A stretch of DNA of 64,000 nucleotides from Cliona cf. orientalis. Its lineage: Eukaryota > Porifera > Demospongiae > Clionaida > Clionaidae. The stretch covers positions 806,001 to 870,000 of the forward strand of contig OZ005693.1 of NCBI GenBank assembly GCA_963930775.1, written 5' to 3'. Under the pieces are notes generated by a model. The model saw nothing but the letters and a program-made list of their open reading frames with translations. It made no database searches and was not told where the DNA came from. Made by a program: the position numbers and the translations under genes. Each line of letters begins with the position of its first letter. The first letter of the stretch is position 1. Positions 44,855-57,597 of this stretch are shown here, piece after piece.

Positions 44855-46393
44855 ATCTCAGTGTCACAGCAAACCTAGAATTGTTAGTCACCAGTCATAA
44901 TGATAACCTGATGGCACTATATAGCTATATATCAGATCTAGACTTGGGGACCGGATGGTCATACTATAATCCCCCTATTGTGCTGATGATCCACCCCATT
45001 AATTTTATCAGAACCTTTGGCACAAGCCTATGCTGCATGGGAAACTCTACGAGCATGCTATATATATAAAAATGTGAAAGCATGTTGTAATATATGAGAA
45101 AGAAGATCCAGTGCCATGCATACCCCGCCCATCCACTCCTCAACTTGAAACTTCTTGCAAATCAAGAAAGCTCTGAGTCAGTTCTCTGTATAGCTATAAT
45201 TATGATACACCGAAAACGTATTTGTTCATCCTTTCACTGTTACGTAGCCTCGGACCATTCGATCCTTGACTCACCTCCACTTCGGCTTTAGGCTGGCCTT
45301 ATGCCTATAGATCTCAAGATCTGGTAATTTTTATCCATGATAATAACGCATGGCGATGATAGGATCATCAATTCGATTACTGTACCACATGCGCATGCAC
45401 ACGTGCACACACACAGGATAACATGTACATCAATAATAAAGTATGCATGGTTAGATATTAGCTATATACTACACAGGTCATGCATATGTCATATTCATAT
45501 ATGCATGAATGTAGTTTACATAATCATGCGTGACGGTTATCATAACACACACCCCATATAAGCCTAATAAGGTCACACTGAGATAACGAGGGTACGATAG
45601 CTGAGAAAGAGGAAAACAACGGTATGTGATTTTCGGCCACCACTATCAGTGTACTCATGTGTAACTTGATAGGTATCGGGAACCTCAACCATGACCAGAA
45701 TGTAGCTACATGTCAGTGGTTACAGGCTATTGGTCAGCCCGTCATGGGAAACCAAACCATTGTGGATGGGATGGCATGACCACGGCCCTACAAACATGAA
45801 CATCTGTCAGTGCACACCTACCCACACAAAACACAAAATTCAATTATAATAATATTATTATAAATCTCACAGAAAGCCGTGGTTTAATTTAGGGTAGCTA
45901 GCTAAGTTTTTTTCTGATCTGATAACTTGCACATTGTACATGTCATCTCAGCAATAGACAGTCAAGTTATAAATGACACCTATAGACCATGCTGGGCCAT
46001 GGCACTCTTTAAATATTCCTGGTGCAGGCAGTCCATATATATATCATTCGATTAGCCATACTCAACACTAGATCAAAATTAAGATTTCCTTCTGATAGTG
46101 CAGTGTTTACCGAAATGTGACATTTCCTACACTTGTTTGTCAGAGCATAGGGCAGAATAATTCATGCAAGTTTGCTAACTTGAATGAATTAAATGTGTAG
46201 AAAATTTACACATTTCCTATTGAATGAAATCATCAGTGTAGTGCTACTTTGTATACATTCTGTTCATGTCTGAGTATGAAATCCAAACCCAAACTCAGCC
46301 ACTGAAAAGTACGAAACAAGTTTAATCAAATAACGAGATCCTAGTTATTAAAAATATCAGCTCCCTCTGGCAGTGTATAAATTATAGCTATCA

Positions 46394-46643
46394 GGCCAAA
46401 TAAAATTGAATATTAGTTTCTCATCCCCGCCCGCCTCTAGTTTTTCCTCTGCCTGACCACATTTTAATTCATGAATATCATTAAAACTATCTGCACAAGG
46501 CATTACATCATAGACTCGCCCATTTTTTAATGAAATTCATGATGACATTTAATGATATTCATGACAAAAAAACTGAGCCACCCTCCCGCCTGGGGAAATT
46601 CCTGAACATGGGATGAGAAACTAATAATCAATTTTGCTTGGCC
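46394..46643. mobile_element. 250-bp MITE, TCA target duplication
   Basis: Ends GGCCAAATAAAATTGA and TCAATTTTGCTTGGCC flanked by TCA. Unit A at 19286 has the empty site GCTATCAGTCAATAA. Same family as 23200-23464. Confidence 0.85.
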
Positions 46644-47026
46644 TCAGTCAATAATTTGATATAATGTAGCTATATAATTAGTTTATCACAAATATAGACT
46701 ACCGTGGGTGGGGTAGGGGTATGTCCTGTAGCTCAGTTCTTCACGAAGACATGGAAGAGAGGCTCCCTCGCGCAACACAAAATTAGCTATAAATAATTAT
46801 TATTATTTTTACCCAGATTCATCGCGGCCGGGGATCATCTTACCGATTGATTTATATCGCCGGAGAAGTTCGAGTTACCGTCTTCACTATCACTCGAGTA
46901 ATAGTAGCTAAGCAATGCAGCTTATTCAGGAACTCGGCGTAGCGGCTGGCTAGACGCTATTGGCCGTACCCAAAAGGGGCGGAGCTCATTCTCGTGACGC
47001 GTCGACGTGCTACCGTGGGAGATTTG

Positions 47027-47590
47027 TAGCCTCGTCCCCAGGCGCCCCGATCTTTTCAACTGCACGCGAGAAAAGAGGGGGAGCCTGGTAAAACTTATCA
47101 CGTGCGTGACGTCAGGTGGAACCAACTTCCATATATGGCACAACAGCAAGTTGGCCAAGATCAAGCCGAGAGTTCGAGTTCTACAATCAGTACGTTACAA
47201 TCGGCTATGAATCAGCAAGAGGAGACGCTTCAGCATCTTCGCTATGTGTCAAAAACTGCGATTTGTATGGTAACTCAATCGTGTCCACGCTCAGGTGGAA
47301 CCGACTTGGACGTTGGCACGATCGAGTTTACCATGCAAATCGCGGCTTTTGACACCCAGCGAAGGGACTGAAGGGCCCTGGCTTGCTGATTCATAGCCGT
47401 TCAGATCGAAAAGCTCGAACTTCGATGAGAAATTCTGTGCCTCAAGCCGGCCAACTTGCTGTTGTGCCATCTATGGTGCCATATATGGAAGTTGGTTCCA
47501 CCTGACGTCACGCACGTGATAAGTTTTACCAGGCTCCCCCTCTTTTCTCGCGTGCAGTTGAAAAGATCGGGGCGCCTGGGGACGAGGCTA
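47027..47590. mobile_element. Mutator-like foldback, 9-bp TSD, just before AMDHD1-B
   Basis: Arms of about 130 bp (TAGCCTCGTCCCCAGGCGCC ... ATATATGGAAGTTGGTTCC region) are nearly perfect inverted copies. GGAGATTTG flanks both sides (47018-47026, 47591-47599). Long TIR plus 9-bp duplication fits MULE-type elements. It ends 64 bp before the AMDHD1 start codon. Frames inside come from the arms and are not genes. Confidence 0.8.
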
Positions 47591-47654
47591 GGAGATTTGG
47601 TGGTAGCTACTGAACGCATTCGCCGTAGTGCCTGAATTCAGTAGGCAGGCAGTG

Positions 47655-50493
47655 ATGGCTAGTCATCTTCTTCGCATCAGGAATGCGTCACAGCTGGTTT
47701 TGATCTGCTCTGGCAGAGAGAAGGCGCTAAAAGGAACAGCCATGAAGAACCTGGCCATCCTTGACATCCAGGAGGTGGGCGTGGCCAGTGGGCTGAGCAT
47801 AGCTGTGGACAGAGAGGGAAGGATAGCGGCCATTGGTCCAGACCATGAGGTGGACTCTAGAATGGATGGGTGCTCATTTGAGCGATGTATCGATGCATCA
47901 GGGATGAGCGTGGTACCAGGTCTGGTGGACGCACACACACACCCTGTCTGGGTGGGGGACAGGGTGCACGAGTTCGCAATGAAGGTAAGGAGTTAATTGG
48001 TTAATTAATAGGAGCATACCCCTTCCATAATAGTTAAATAATCAACAGATCCTTTTCTACATATCGTATAAAGTGATTCTCCACATACTTATTATTTAAT
48101 ATTCTGCTATGTTGAATGATTTGTATAGGCAGTCTTTGTAATGGGGACATGTGACATAAATTTAAGAAACTTTCATCCCATACCCTCCCCTGGTATAGCT
48201 GTCAGGTGCCACATATATGGACATTCACGCCAAGGGAGGAGGCATCCACTTCACAGTGGACTGTGTTCGCCAGGCTAGCGTTGACCAGCTCTATAGCTCC
48301 CTCTCTGAGCGACTCTCAGCCATGCTACGCTGTGGGACCACTCTGGTCGAGGCTAAGAGCGGCTACGGGCTCGACTTTGAGAATGAGTACAAGATGCTGG
48401 AGGTGATTGAGAGGGCAAAGAGAAAGCACCCAATTTCAGTATCAACAACATACTGTGGAGCTCACGCTGTGCCCAAGTGAGGGGATTGGTCTACCATGCA
48501 CATGCGTATCGATAGCGTATTTTAAAGTTCTTCTTTCCATACATAATTATAGGGGCAGCACAGCTGAAGTGGCCACCCAGAATATCATTGATGTTCAGAT
48601 CCCAGCATTGAAGGATCTCTGTAGCTCTGGTTCTCTCTCCATCGACAACATTGATGTGTTTTGTGAGAAGGGAGTGTTTGACACAGACGCCTCTCGGAGG
48701 ATCCTAAGGGCGGGGCAGGAGGCGGGGTGGAAGATCAATTTCCATGGCGATGAGCTCCACCCTATGAACTCAGGAGAGGTGAGTGAGATGACAAATTCTG
48801 GTCATCATCAGTCTAAAATGTGATGGTTCGTGGTATAGCATCAAAATAATATGAGATAGTGCTTTGCTGATTTTCACATTAAATTTGGCCACATAATATT
48901 CCTTGCATACTATAGCTTGGTGCAGAGCTTGGGGCCCATGCTGTCAGCCACCTGGAGAATGTTAGTGAGGCGGGGATAGAGGCCATGGCCCAGGCTGGAG
49001 TGGTGGGCGTTCTATTGCCAACCACCGCATACATACTCAGGCTCCACCCACCTCCTGCTCGGAAAATGATCGAGAAAGGTTGGCTGTCACACTGTTAATA
49101 TTTAAGATGATGTAATGTCCATTTTCTTGTATTGAGAGTGATGCTTAATGATGATGTAATGCACCACTGTTGTGTCAACATTGATGCAGGAGTTGCAGTT
49201 GCTCTTGGCAGTGATTTCAATCCCAATGCTTACTGCATGTCCATGGTAAGAGAATAATTATAGTACTATTCTTTACCTAGGGATGGCATGAAAATAAAAA
49301 GATATGAAGGTAGTTGCAGCTGCACCCATCATGTCTTAATAATGACATCAAACTTTCATTAAATTGTAATAATAGTCCCGGTAATAATGGTGTCCTGTTC
49401 AGAACACAACAGTTAAATCTAACTTCACGTCAGTGACATGTTAGTGTACCTTTGAGTACATGACAGGATAACTCTAATGCACACCTGCAATCCAAACAAT
49501 CCTTAATTTTAGTTAATTGTTTATCTCATTGGATCGTCCTCATACTTCCCAGAGCGTGCTATATTATAGTGACATAGTGAAGTTCAGTTGACAATACTAT
49601 CATGCTTGGATACATGGCAGGGTAGTCACCTTATTCATTCACGTAGCATAATAATAATATACACGGTTATAAGAATTATTCACCCATATGAACACATCTC
49701 CTTTCTTCCTCCCCATCCCCCAAATGATGTAGCCGATGGTGATGCACCTTGCCTGTGTCAACCTGCACGTGAGTATGCCTGAGGCGCTGGCAGCTGCCAC
49801 CATCAATGCAGCGGCTGCCCTCGGTCTCTCTGAGGACTATGGCTCCTTGGAGGAGGGGAAATGGGCAGACATGATCATCATCAATGCAAATAAGTGAGTG
49901 CACGTATACATGGCATTGTACATTATACTATATAGCCAGAAATATTGGCGGGAATTAGATTTGGCAGTTGAGCCCAAATCGCTTGGTACGGGATCGCCAT
50001 ACGATATATGCAAGTAGGAGATTTTGGCGGATTTTAATTTGGCGATTGTAATATAGACCGCCAAACTGCCAAACTGCCAAATTTAATTCTCCGCCAAATT
50101 TTCCGGCTATACGGTACCCAGTGGACTAGTAGTACTATAATATTATTATCTTTACAAGTAACATCTCTTTTAATTAGATCCACCACTGCATGTTGTAGCT
50201 GGAAATTTTGCAACTGCCACTTGTGTATGTATGTATGGTGATCCCGTACCTAACTGCCAAATTTGAATCTGCCAATTTAATTTTCCAGCGGCAAGTTTGG
50301 GACCAATCACCAGTTATTGTTAATACCGGGGTAACTTAATTCCTGCCGATAGTACATTTGATTATTACTGGGGGTGTATCCGTCTTTATGCAGGTGGGAG
50401 CACTTGGTGTATCAGTTTGGTTGCCATAGTGACATTATTAAATACGTTATCAAGGCAGGTAGAGTAGTGCATTCAAATGGAGAACAGAATTAA
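47655..50493 (+). CDS. AMDHD1: Imidazolonepropionase (AMDHD1), intact unit B copy
   Basis: Seven exons (47655-47984, 48199-48476, 48553-48778, 48916-49078, 49190-49245, 49733-49893, 50394-50493) join in frame to 437 aa, the usual family length. The enzyme hydrolyses 4-imidazolone-5-propionate to N-formimino-glutamate in histidine breakdown, in the cytosol, with one bound metal. Seen: [15 protein letters not shown] with the metal HxH at 94-96, the [14 protein letters not shown] and [13 protein letters not shown] blocks, [28 protein letters not shown], and GSDFNPNAY with the metal Asp near 341. The last exon reads WEHLVYQFG to a TAA. An AATAAA lies at about 50651. The ATG at 47655 is the first in frame. 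The promoter is cramped by the foldback ending 64 bp upstream. An insertion-free neighbour at A is broken, so this is likely the only working copy here. Confidence 0.93.
49930..50115. mobile_element. MITE with TATAGCCnGAAA ends in AMDHD1-B intron 6
   Basis: Ends TATAGCCAGAAATATTGG and CCAAATTTTCCGGCTATA are inverted. Same family as 24397-24613 but in another intron. Confidence 0.7.
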
Positions 50494-50763
50494 TCTGATT
50501 CATAATTTGTCATACTAGAGGACTCAATCATGTAACAACCCTTCCCCAAAATATTTTATCAATATGAAAGTTAGCCTTTTAGCAATGACGAAATGATATT
50601 ATTTTTACATAAAAAAATTAACGATGAACCAGTGTAATGTTTGTGACCATAATAAATATTATTAAAATTAGAGACAAAGACAGATGGACAGTTGGACAAA
50701 ATTTTTAAATGGATCAATGTGATCACATCCTATTTTTAATTAATTTGGTTACTAAAAATAGCT

Positions 50764-53365
50764 TCAGCTGCTCCCCTTCTTTAAGTTTCTTAGAATGTGG
50801 AACCGCCACATCCACTGGACTGTGTACTTCAGGTCGAGGCATTTCTTGATCACCTTTCGGAACATCTGCTCAGCTTCGTGCTCTGACTTGTCGAGAACTA
50901 GAGCGTTGCGAATATAGTCCGTGTCCTCCACGCAAGTTAACTCTGGGATGCCTGTGGAACGCATCTGAGAGGGAAAGGAAAGGGAGACAGAAGAGATGCA
51001 GGGAGAGAGGAAGAGAGAGAGGGTGTAAGGGAGGGAGAGAATTGGGGGGGGGGGGGGGGGGGGTGTTGACAGAGAGAGAGAGACGTGATAAATTTTTGGC
51101 CGAGATTTGAAATTTAGCAAGCTGCTTACTAGTGAGAAGAGGTTGATGATGAGGTCTGAGTGTCTGCGTAGGATCAGAAATGCTCGGCAGCAGAGGTTCT
51201 TGTATGTTTCAAATGTGCTGCTATCCTGTAAAGAGATTTTTGCCATAAATACTTCATTTAAAGGATCACTTTCTGCTAAGTATACATGTACCTCTCCTCC
51301 CATGACCCACACAAAATCTGGGGTGAGAACAAATGGAGCCCACTCTCTTTTGAAGCCCTGTACAATGATGAAAGGGGAGAGAGAGAGAGAGAGAGAGAGA
51401 GGGTGGGGGAGAGGGACAATGTGATATAGGCTAATAGTGCCATAAAAATGATATTTATGTACCATAATGTATTTGATGTTTCCGAGAAAGTGTCCAAAAT
51501 CGATGTGGAAGAGATTACCAGATGTAGTCACCATGATGTTATCGTTGTGACGATCACCAATACCCTACAGTGGTGTGTGGTGTATAATCACATGACTAAT
51601 AATGTGACCTCAATATAGTAATTATATTACATACCAGTACATATGTTGCTACGGAGTATCCAGCACATGAATGTATAAATATCTTGACAGCTGCCTTCAA
51701 CTTGTCAGGATCCACCTCTCCAAATTCACTGAGAGAGAAGGGAAAGCTCATAATAATATTATTAAACAAAAAAATTTTCAAGTATCACATGTTCATCCTT
51801 AATAAGTAGGATGAACTGCCCCTCGAAATAGCCACCAAAGCCCCTACCGGGATTTGGTGGTTTGGGGGCTCTGGGCATGGTTTGCCGTACCCTCTACAAC
51901 TCCGGTTGCCTCCCATTGTAGTGCCCCCATCCTAATTATCCGTCCTTAGCCCAACTTGGGGGGCTATTAAGTGGGAGGAGCTTACCACCATACCCAGGCC
52001 CTTCACAGATGTCACACAGAACTGTGACTCTGGATTACAACCTTAAGTAGAGGGAGGGATCATGGGTAGGACAAAGCAGCAACTTTCCTTTTGCTAGCAC
52101 GAGGTACTTGTCAGACTGAGCATGCTCATACCACCATGCATTACCTCATCTTTTTCATATACTTACTCGTATCCACGTAGGCAGAATCCTATCTTATTTG
52201 CCAACATAATATGACACTTCACCTAATTATCCTACTATCTATCCTTTGCATGCGCATGCAAGCCTTCCATAGTTCATCCCTTATTAACTTAGGTTAAATG
52301 ATTGACATCTAACCCGCATTTAAGCCCTTTGACTAGTAATCCCACGTGCAGTGGTGTCGCCAGGGGGGTGCATGTGGGTTCATTTGCACCCAATCTATGC
52401 ACCTGTGCACCCATCCTATGCATGTGTTGTTTACCCTATGGCCTGTCACAGATGCATATAATACTCACTACACAGCCAGTAATGTAACCGTGTCATATTA
52501 AATATTGCATCACTACATATATGTACACAAACTGTCTACATGGAATAGTATCGTAGGTTAACTTATTACGCTATTAATAGTACTACACTATACGTATACT
52601 ATAGTACGCTTCCGCTAGCTTTATGCGTGCGGTTGCGTTCAATAACTTGCACCCAGATAAACAATCGCCTAGAGACGCCACTGCCCACGTGTATGCAGGT
52701 GACCACATTATGTACCAGTATGCGTGTATGTGTGTGTGTGGGTGGTTTGAGGGTTTGATCAATCAACCTGTAACTGATGAATTGAAGCTGGCATAGTTTT
52801 AATGGCTTCCATGGCAGGCCACCTGCAAGCTAAAGCTGGACATGACAGCACAGCAGATGTACTATAATAATATTATTATAATACATAATACATGCATGAT
52901 CAGTTGTTGTCATGTGGAAGGAGAAAGGTAAGGGGTGATGAAATAAAAAAAAAAAATCTAGAGACGCTAAATTAAATGGTAATAGCAGCTATGGTCACAG
53001 TACCGGTGGGTGTGTGCGCATGTAATAATTATGTGAGAGCAATAATTAATCATTATAAAACCAAACTACGTGTATATAGCTAGCCAATCATGATATGAAT
53101 TGAATTCTCCAGCTGACCTTTTCAAAGAGAGAGAACATTCTGAGGGTGATCATGTGACAGTCTTGTCTCAAATCATCTCCGATCTTGAGTATCAGTCTGG
53201 TCGGTGTTTGCGTCAGCACAGTGGGATCAATGTTTGACATCTCCAACCACTGAGGCTTCTGTACTCAACAAAAAAAATTGGATAATATTAGGTTAGTACA
53301 ACTCGAAATTCTACTACAATTATAATAATTATACCTTCTTTGAATGTTGGAGATGTTGAGCCATG
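50764..53365 (-). CDS. Class I PI3-kinase catalytic subunit, C-terminal part
   Basis: Exons 53365-53335, 53258-53118, 51728-51635, 51564-51463, 51357-51292, 51225-51130 and 50964-50764 encode the kinase domain end: HSKK/KPQWLEM, LILKIGDDLRQD (ATP-lysine region), HSCAGYSVATYVL, catalytic loop GIGDRHNDN, activation-loop start FHIDFGHFLGN, GFKREWAPFVLTPDF, LPEL-like IPELTCVED and a C-tail WMWRFHILRNLKKGSS then stop. These match p110-type lipid kinases. A stretch of about 60 residues between the second and third exon was not found (a hAT element and other repeats fill that gap), and the amino-terminal domains are absent, since MAGE exons begin only 426 bp beyond on the other strand. It is therefore a truncated copy or a gene whose 5' half lies elsewhere. 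Unit A lacks it. Confidence 0.8.
51040..51063. repeat. G-run (about 20 bp) in PI3K intron
   Basis: Homopurine stretch gagagaattgggggg... followed by a GA-rich microsatellite. Assembly of the run length may be unreliable. Confidence 0.8.
52349..52683. mobile_element. hAT-like element with 8-bp TSD in PI3K intron
   Basis: CAGTGGTGTCGCCAGG at the left, AGACGCCACTG at the right. CCCACGTG on both sides (52341-52348, 52684-52691). 335 bp, no coding capacity. Confidence 0.85.
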
Positions 53366-53790
53366 CTGCAACTAGTGGTAGAATAGAAAGAATAATAAAC
53401 GGATAGTATATCGTGGCTGAAGGCTGTTTTTAACAGCAGAAGAAAAGCCTCGGGTATTTGATAGCTACACTGCAATAATGGCGGCTTGTTTATCTCTGAG
53501 ATCGTATTTGCTTTGCTATGTAAAGCAAGTACAATCCTCACCTCTCCACCCCCACCCCCCCCCCACCCCCCCCCCCCCCACACACACATCATCGATTGGG
53601 GTGCTTTCAAATTGGAGTACATGAGATGCATATTCAAGTTTGTTTGTCCATGATCCCCTTTCATCATTAGGCTCCCCTATAACTATCATCTACACTCATC
53701 CCATAGCCGATAATAATTTAAAACTTTTGTTGCTAGGCGATTACAAACATACAAACATACACACATGCATGTGCACACAGTCCCAAGCAG

Positions 53791-55039
53791 GAGAAAGCTC
53801 AGATGGGCCTTCTCTGTGTCATTCTCTCTCTCATCATGATGAAACGAGGAAACATCACAGAAGGTAATAACATTAATTTTATAATGACACGGCATAACTA
53901 TAATGTTCCAGTAGCCTTGTCCCCAGGCCCTCCCTTCCATTATTTCACTCGGGCTAGCCAGAGATAGGGCTGATAATTATTATTTTAATCTTTCGCTGAT
54001 TTTATATTTCACAGAGCAGCTGTGGAATTGCCTTAAGAGACTGGGGCTCTCACCAGACTCCAAGTGAGTAGGTAGCTACCACATAATTTTGTTTTAATTG
54101 ACAGTCATTTTCAGAATTTTGCTTTTGTGGTTGAATGTTTAAGCATCCTTACGGTGGTCTCTTGGTAACGGATGGCGTCATTGTGTACTTGGAGACAAGG
54201 AGGAGGGGGAGAAAAGAGGGAGAGAGAGAGAGAGAGAGCTGGTCAGCTGACCACTGCATGTGTTCGAGGTCTGCTACCTCATTCTATCGTGGTGAAAACA
54301 GCTACATGTGCATCCTTGGAGGTGTTCCCCCATCCCTCCCTCCCTCCCTCCCATCCTTCCATCCGCTGGCTACCTTCACTCTTAACTGATGGGAACAGTG
54401 AAGTCTGTTGTTGGTGTCATGTTTCGCTGGCCGCGCCCTCCCACGTACTAGTATTGCATGTTGTATAATAATTATACATGTTGGCAGTTTGTAGCAGCCT
54501 TGTCGGCATAATTGCATTAATGCAGTGTTTGCAGTTTTGCTTGCATACCACACACACACTTACACACGTGCCTACACACACACACACACACACACACACT
54601 CACCACTGTACGCCCATACAGTTATTAACTGTTTCCTGTTCTACTTATTAGGTGAACAGTTTCAGGTTTTTTAATTGATCATCCCCTTCCCTCTTCCTCC
54701 TGCCACACATGTCATACACTCACACACACACACTCACTCATTGTAGCTCACACTCCACATTTGGTGACGTGAAGAGACTCATAACAAAAGATTTTGTCGA
54801 CCAAATGTGAGTTCACCGTCATGAACAAGCTAAGGAGAAACCCCTACATGAACTAACCGTAGGAAATGTCGATAGAATTCAAAGGCCACTTCCAGTTTAT
54901 GGTCAGCTGGGACAATAATTGGTCACTAGGTCGGTGGTCGTGTTTGTGAGAATTATTTATGATTGTTTAGACTGAAGTTGTGATTAATAATTATGAGGTC
55001 CATTATTAGATCAAATCACATCACCACACATCCCTTGAT

Positions 55040-55084
<45 letters not shown>

Positions 55085-55267
55085 TCCCTCAGGTATCTTG
55101 ATCGTGAACGCACAGCTGCAGGAGAGAGCTATCTTGTTCGCTACAGCTGGGGACCTCGTGCCCAGGTGGAGCTTGATAAGCGAGAGGTGTTAGCAATAGT
55201 CTCTGAGATCTACGAAGGAGACCTCTCTCAGTGGGAGAGGCAGTTTAGTGATATTCTTGACAACTGA
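53791..55267 (+). CDS. MAGE-domain (NSMCE3-like) 3' exons, unit B copy
   Basis: Exons 53791-53863, 54015-54063, 54747-54806 and 55093-55267 join in frame: GLLCVILSLIMMKRGNITE, EQLWNCLKRLGLSPDS, FGDVKRLITKDFVDQMYLDR, SYLVRYSWGPRAQVELDKRE, then SDILDN stop. This is the second winged helix of a MAGE domain; in single-copy form the family is NSMCE3, part of the SMC5/6 DNA-repair complex, binding NSMCE1 and NSMCE4. The first winged-helix exons are not present upstream, where a PI3K fragment begins instead, so the gene is 5'-truncated. Splice sites are intact, unlike copy A. Confidence 0.8.
54580..54600. repeat. (CA)n microsatellite in MAGE-B intron
   Basis: ACACACACAC run, near a (GA)n run at 54221-54238 and a TCCC repeat at 54335-54352. 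The block 53955-54605 is absent from unit A. Confidence 0.8.
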
Positions 55268-56045
55268 TGACTCGGGAGATCCTATTGATATGTATGATAC
55301 TTCCTCTACTCCAAACCACACCCATTTAGTTTCCAAAACCACACCCTATTTCGCTAAAATATTCGTCTATTCCATTCCCATGGCATGCACTTACCTTTTT
55401 CTTCATCCTGGCAGCTGCTCTCAATTAGTACGTATTCTTTTCCTTCTGATCTGGTATTAAATTTTATCATCTGTCTGTCTATTCTCAAGCGTAGCAATTA
55501 TTATTCACAATTATTACATTCTATTCCCATGATGCTGTAATAAAATGCAACTTACGACTGTGCCATAATTATAATGTGTAATGTAGCGTCTAATTATTAA
55601 TCCATTCTCTTTTCAGTGAGAAATCTATCCTTCCACCAATCGATAGCTATAGTCTATGTTCTCCATCAAGCGGTGTAATTAAATAATTCATGGTCACGCT
55701 TTGGACTAACAAAATTGTCTGCTCTAAGTGTCTAATTTTGCCATCAAGAATGCTACGCTATAGTCTCAGCTTTTCCCACACAGTCTGTCTATCATGTCAT
55801 GTGACCTGGCCTGGTTGGCTTGGGCGTCAGTCGACCAGTAACCCTATCCCCCCATCTCCCAATAACACGATTACGTCATCCTCGCCAAGTAAGGCCTACT
55901 GCGTCTCTTTCTTCTTTTACACTATTAACGCCTAGTTACATAAAACTAATTCGATTAATGTCAGCTGTTAGTCTGTAACTCAATCCACCCACTATATAGC
56001 TCTCTCTCTCTCAGTAGAATAGCAGTGTCTTAATGATATTATAGT

Positions 56046-56162
56046 ATGCATTCCAACTGCTGTAAGTCTTCTGCTGTAGTGTTCTTGTTGGTCTTCTGTG
56101 TCGGGTATGTTGACACGTTAGACGCAGCTACTAATGAATGTAAATGGATGCTGATAGTCTAA
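56046..56162 (+). CDS. Possible short secreted peptide or signal-peptide exon (unit B)
   Basis: Same 38-residue frame as 27905-28021, identical in the hydrophobic part AVVFLLVFCVG. A TATA-like CACTATATAG lies about 55 bp upstream. Function unknown. Confidence 0.35.
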   Translation: MHSNCCKSSAVVFLLVFCVGYVDTLDAATNECKWMLIV

Positions 56163-56637
56163 TATAACGGTAAATGGATACTATTAGTAGTAATGATTGA
56201 TTAATATAACCCCTCGGCTTGTGTGGAATATATGATGGCCGCACATTATTTCTGCAGTATCATGGCTTTGGCGAGGATGGTGGTGAGCATTTTAGCATGA
56301 ATTGTGGTAGGGTTTTAATTGAGTTTTGTCTCCGGCCCATGCTTGTGGTGTATAATTATGCATAATTAGATAAAAGCTCTGCTAGCTATAATAATATTAT
56401 TATAATGTTACAATGAATTAAACATGAGCCTGTACATGTTCAGGATGATTCAATCTGCTGTTTTCAGAATAAGCAAAATTAATTCTAAGATTATGGTGTA
56501 GCTAGGATTATCATTTATCCCCATCATGGTATAGTCATACTGAAGTTGTGATCCAACCATTGTCTGGAATTCCCGCCTCTAAAAATCTGTTATGCAGTAG
56601 TTGGCTTGTTAACTAATAATTAACTAATCTTGTCCTA

Positions 56638-57087
56638 CAGTGGCGTAGGAAGATGTTTTTGAGCAGGGGGGCTGAAAGTGAGCAGGTGAAGACTTCCTTA
56701 TGCGCGCATAGCGCACGAAAGCTAGGGGGGTCTGGGGGCATGCTCCCCCAGGAAAATTTTGGAGTTTTAGACCTTCTGAGAGCTTTTCTAATGCATTTTC
56801 GAGGACATTCTGGACTCTTAGCTTGTCATATGTGAACATAAATCAGTATACAGTGACTATTGATCTGTGTTCATATGTGACAATTATTGATATCTACACA
56901 CCGTGGGGCTAAGATACACCACAAACATGAATAACTCAACCCTGATTGTGGCAACAGATGAAAGAGAGGGTGAGCCCCACCTCCTGGCTTGTACAGCAGT
57001 CTAAAAATCAGAGGGGCTCTGCCCCCCCAATCTTATGACTGGGGGGGCAATTGCCCCCCCCCCCAGCCCCCCTGGTTCTTACGCCAG
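56638..57087. mobile_element. hAT-like element with CAGTGGCGTA ends
   Basis: CAGTGGCGTAGGAAG at the left and CTTACGCCAG at the right, flanked by TGTCCTA. Unit A (28527) and the second internal repeat copy (58202) show the empty site TTGTCCTATAATT. Confidence 0.75.
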
Positions 57088-57262
57088 TGTCCTATAATTA
57101 TCTCTTAAAGACAAATTTTGATGTGTGAATAACAAGGGATGATTTGTATGAGACAAATGACCTTCACACAGCTAATCTTAATCACCAGTTGCTGAATAAT
57201 AATTATTACTATATCAGTCTCCGGAGGAGGGAGGGGGGGGCAGGTACCACCCTGTATTTTTT

Positions 57263-57294
57263 GCACCCCCTCCCCCCCCCCCCCCCCCCCCCCA
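57263..57294. repeat. C-homopolymer
   Basis: Run of C of about 24 bp or more with few interruptions; others at 53551-53580, 58406-58428 and 60388-60412. Lengths may be unreliable. Confidence 0.8.
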
Positions 57295-57597
57295 AATCAA
57301 ACTTAATCATGTTCCTATAATAATATGCTTCTGTATAATTATCGTGCCTGGTAAGGAGGACCAAGTATGTGATGTGATTAATTATTATACTATTTAATGT
57401 ACAAAAACACTTCCACCAATATTAAAATTCGCTTATTCAAGAGTAATTAAGATTGAAGTGGTCATGTGTATGGAGCTATTGGCTTGGCTTAACTGAACTG
57501 AGTTGATGATTAACACTGTACGTGAATACTACACAGTGACTATGTTTCCCTGCATTGAGCTATATAATAGTGTGGTTGTATACAAAGGCATATTATG

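Noticed and set aside
47007-47371. Overlapping frames (including MLPWEICSLVPRRPD) as genes
   Set aside because: They follow the arms of the foldback element 47027-47590 and change frame at its ends.
54993-55193. 66-codon frame with a poly Ser-Leu stretch
   Set aside because: Out-of-frame reading of a (CT)n splice tract and the MAGE exon.
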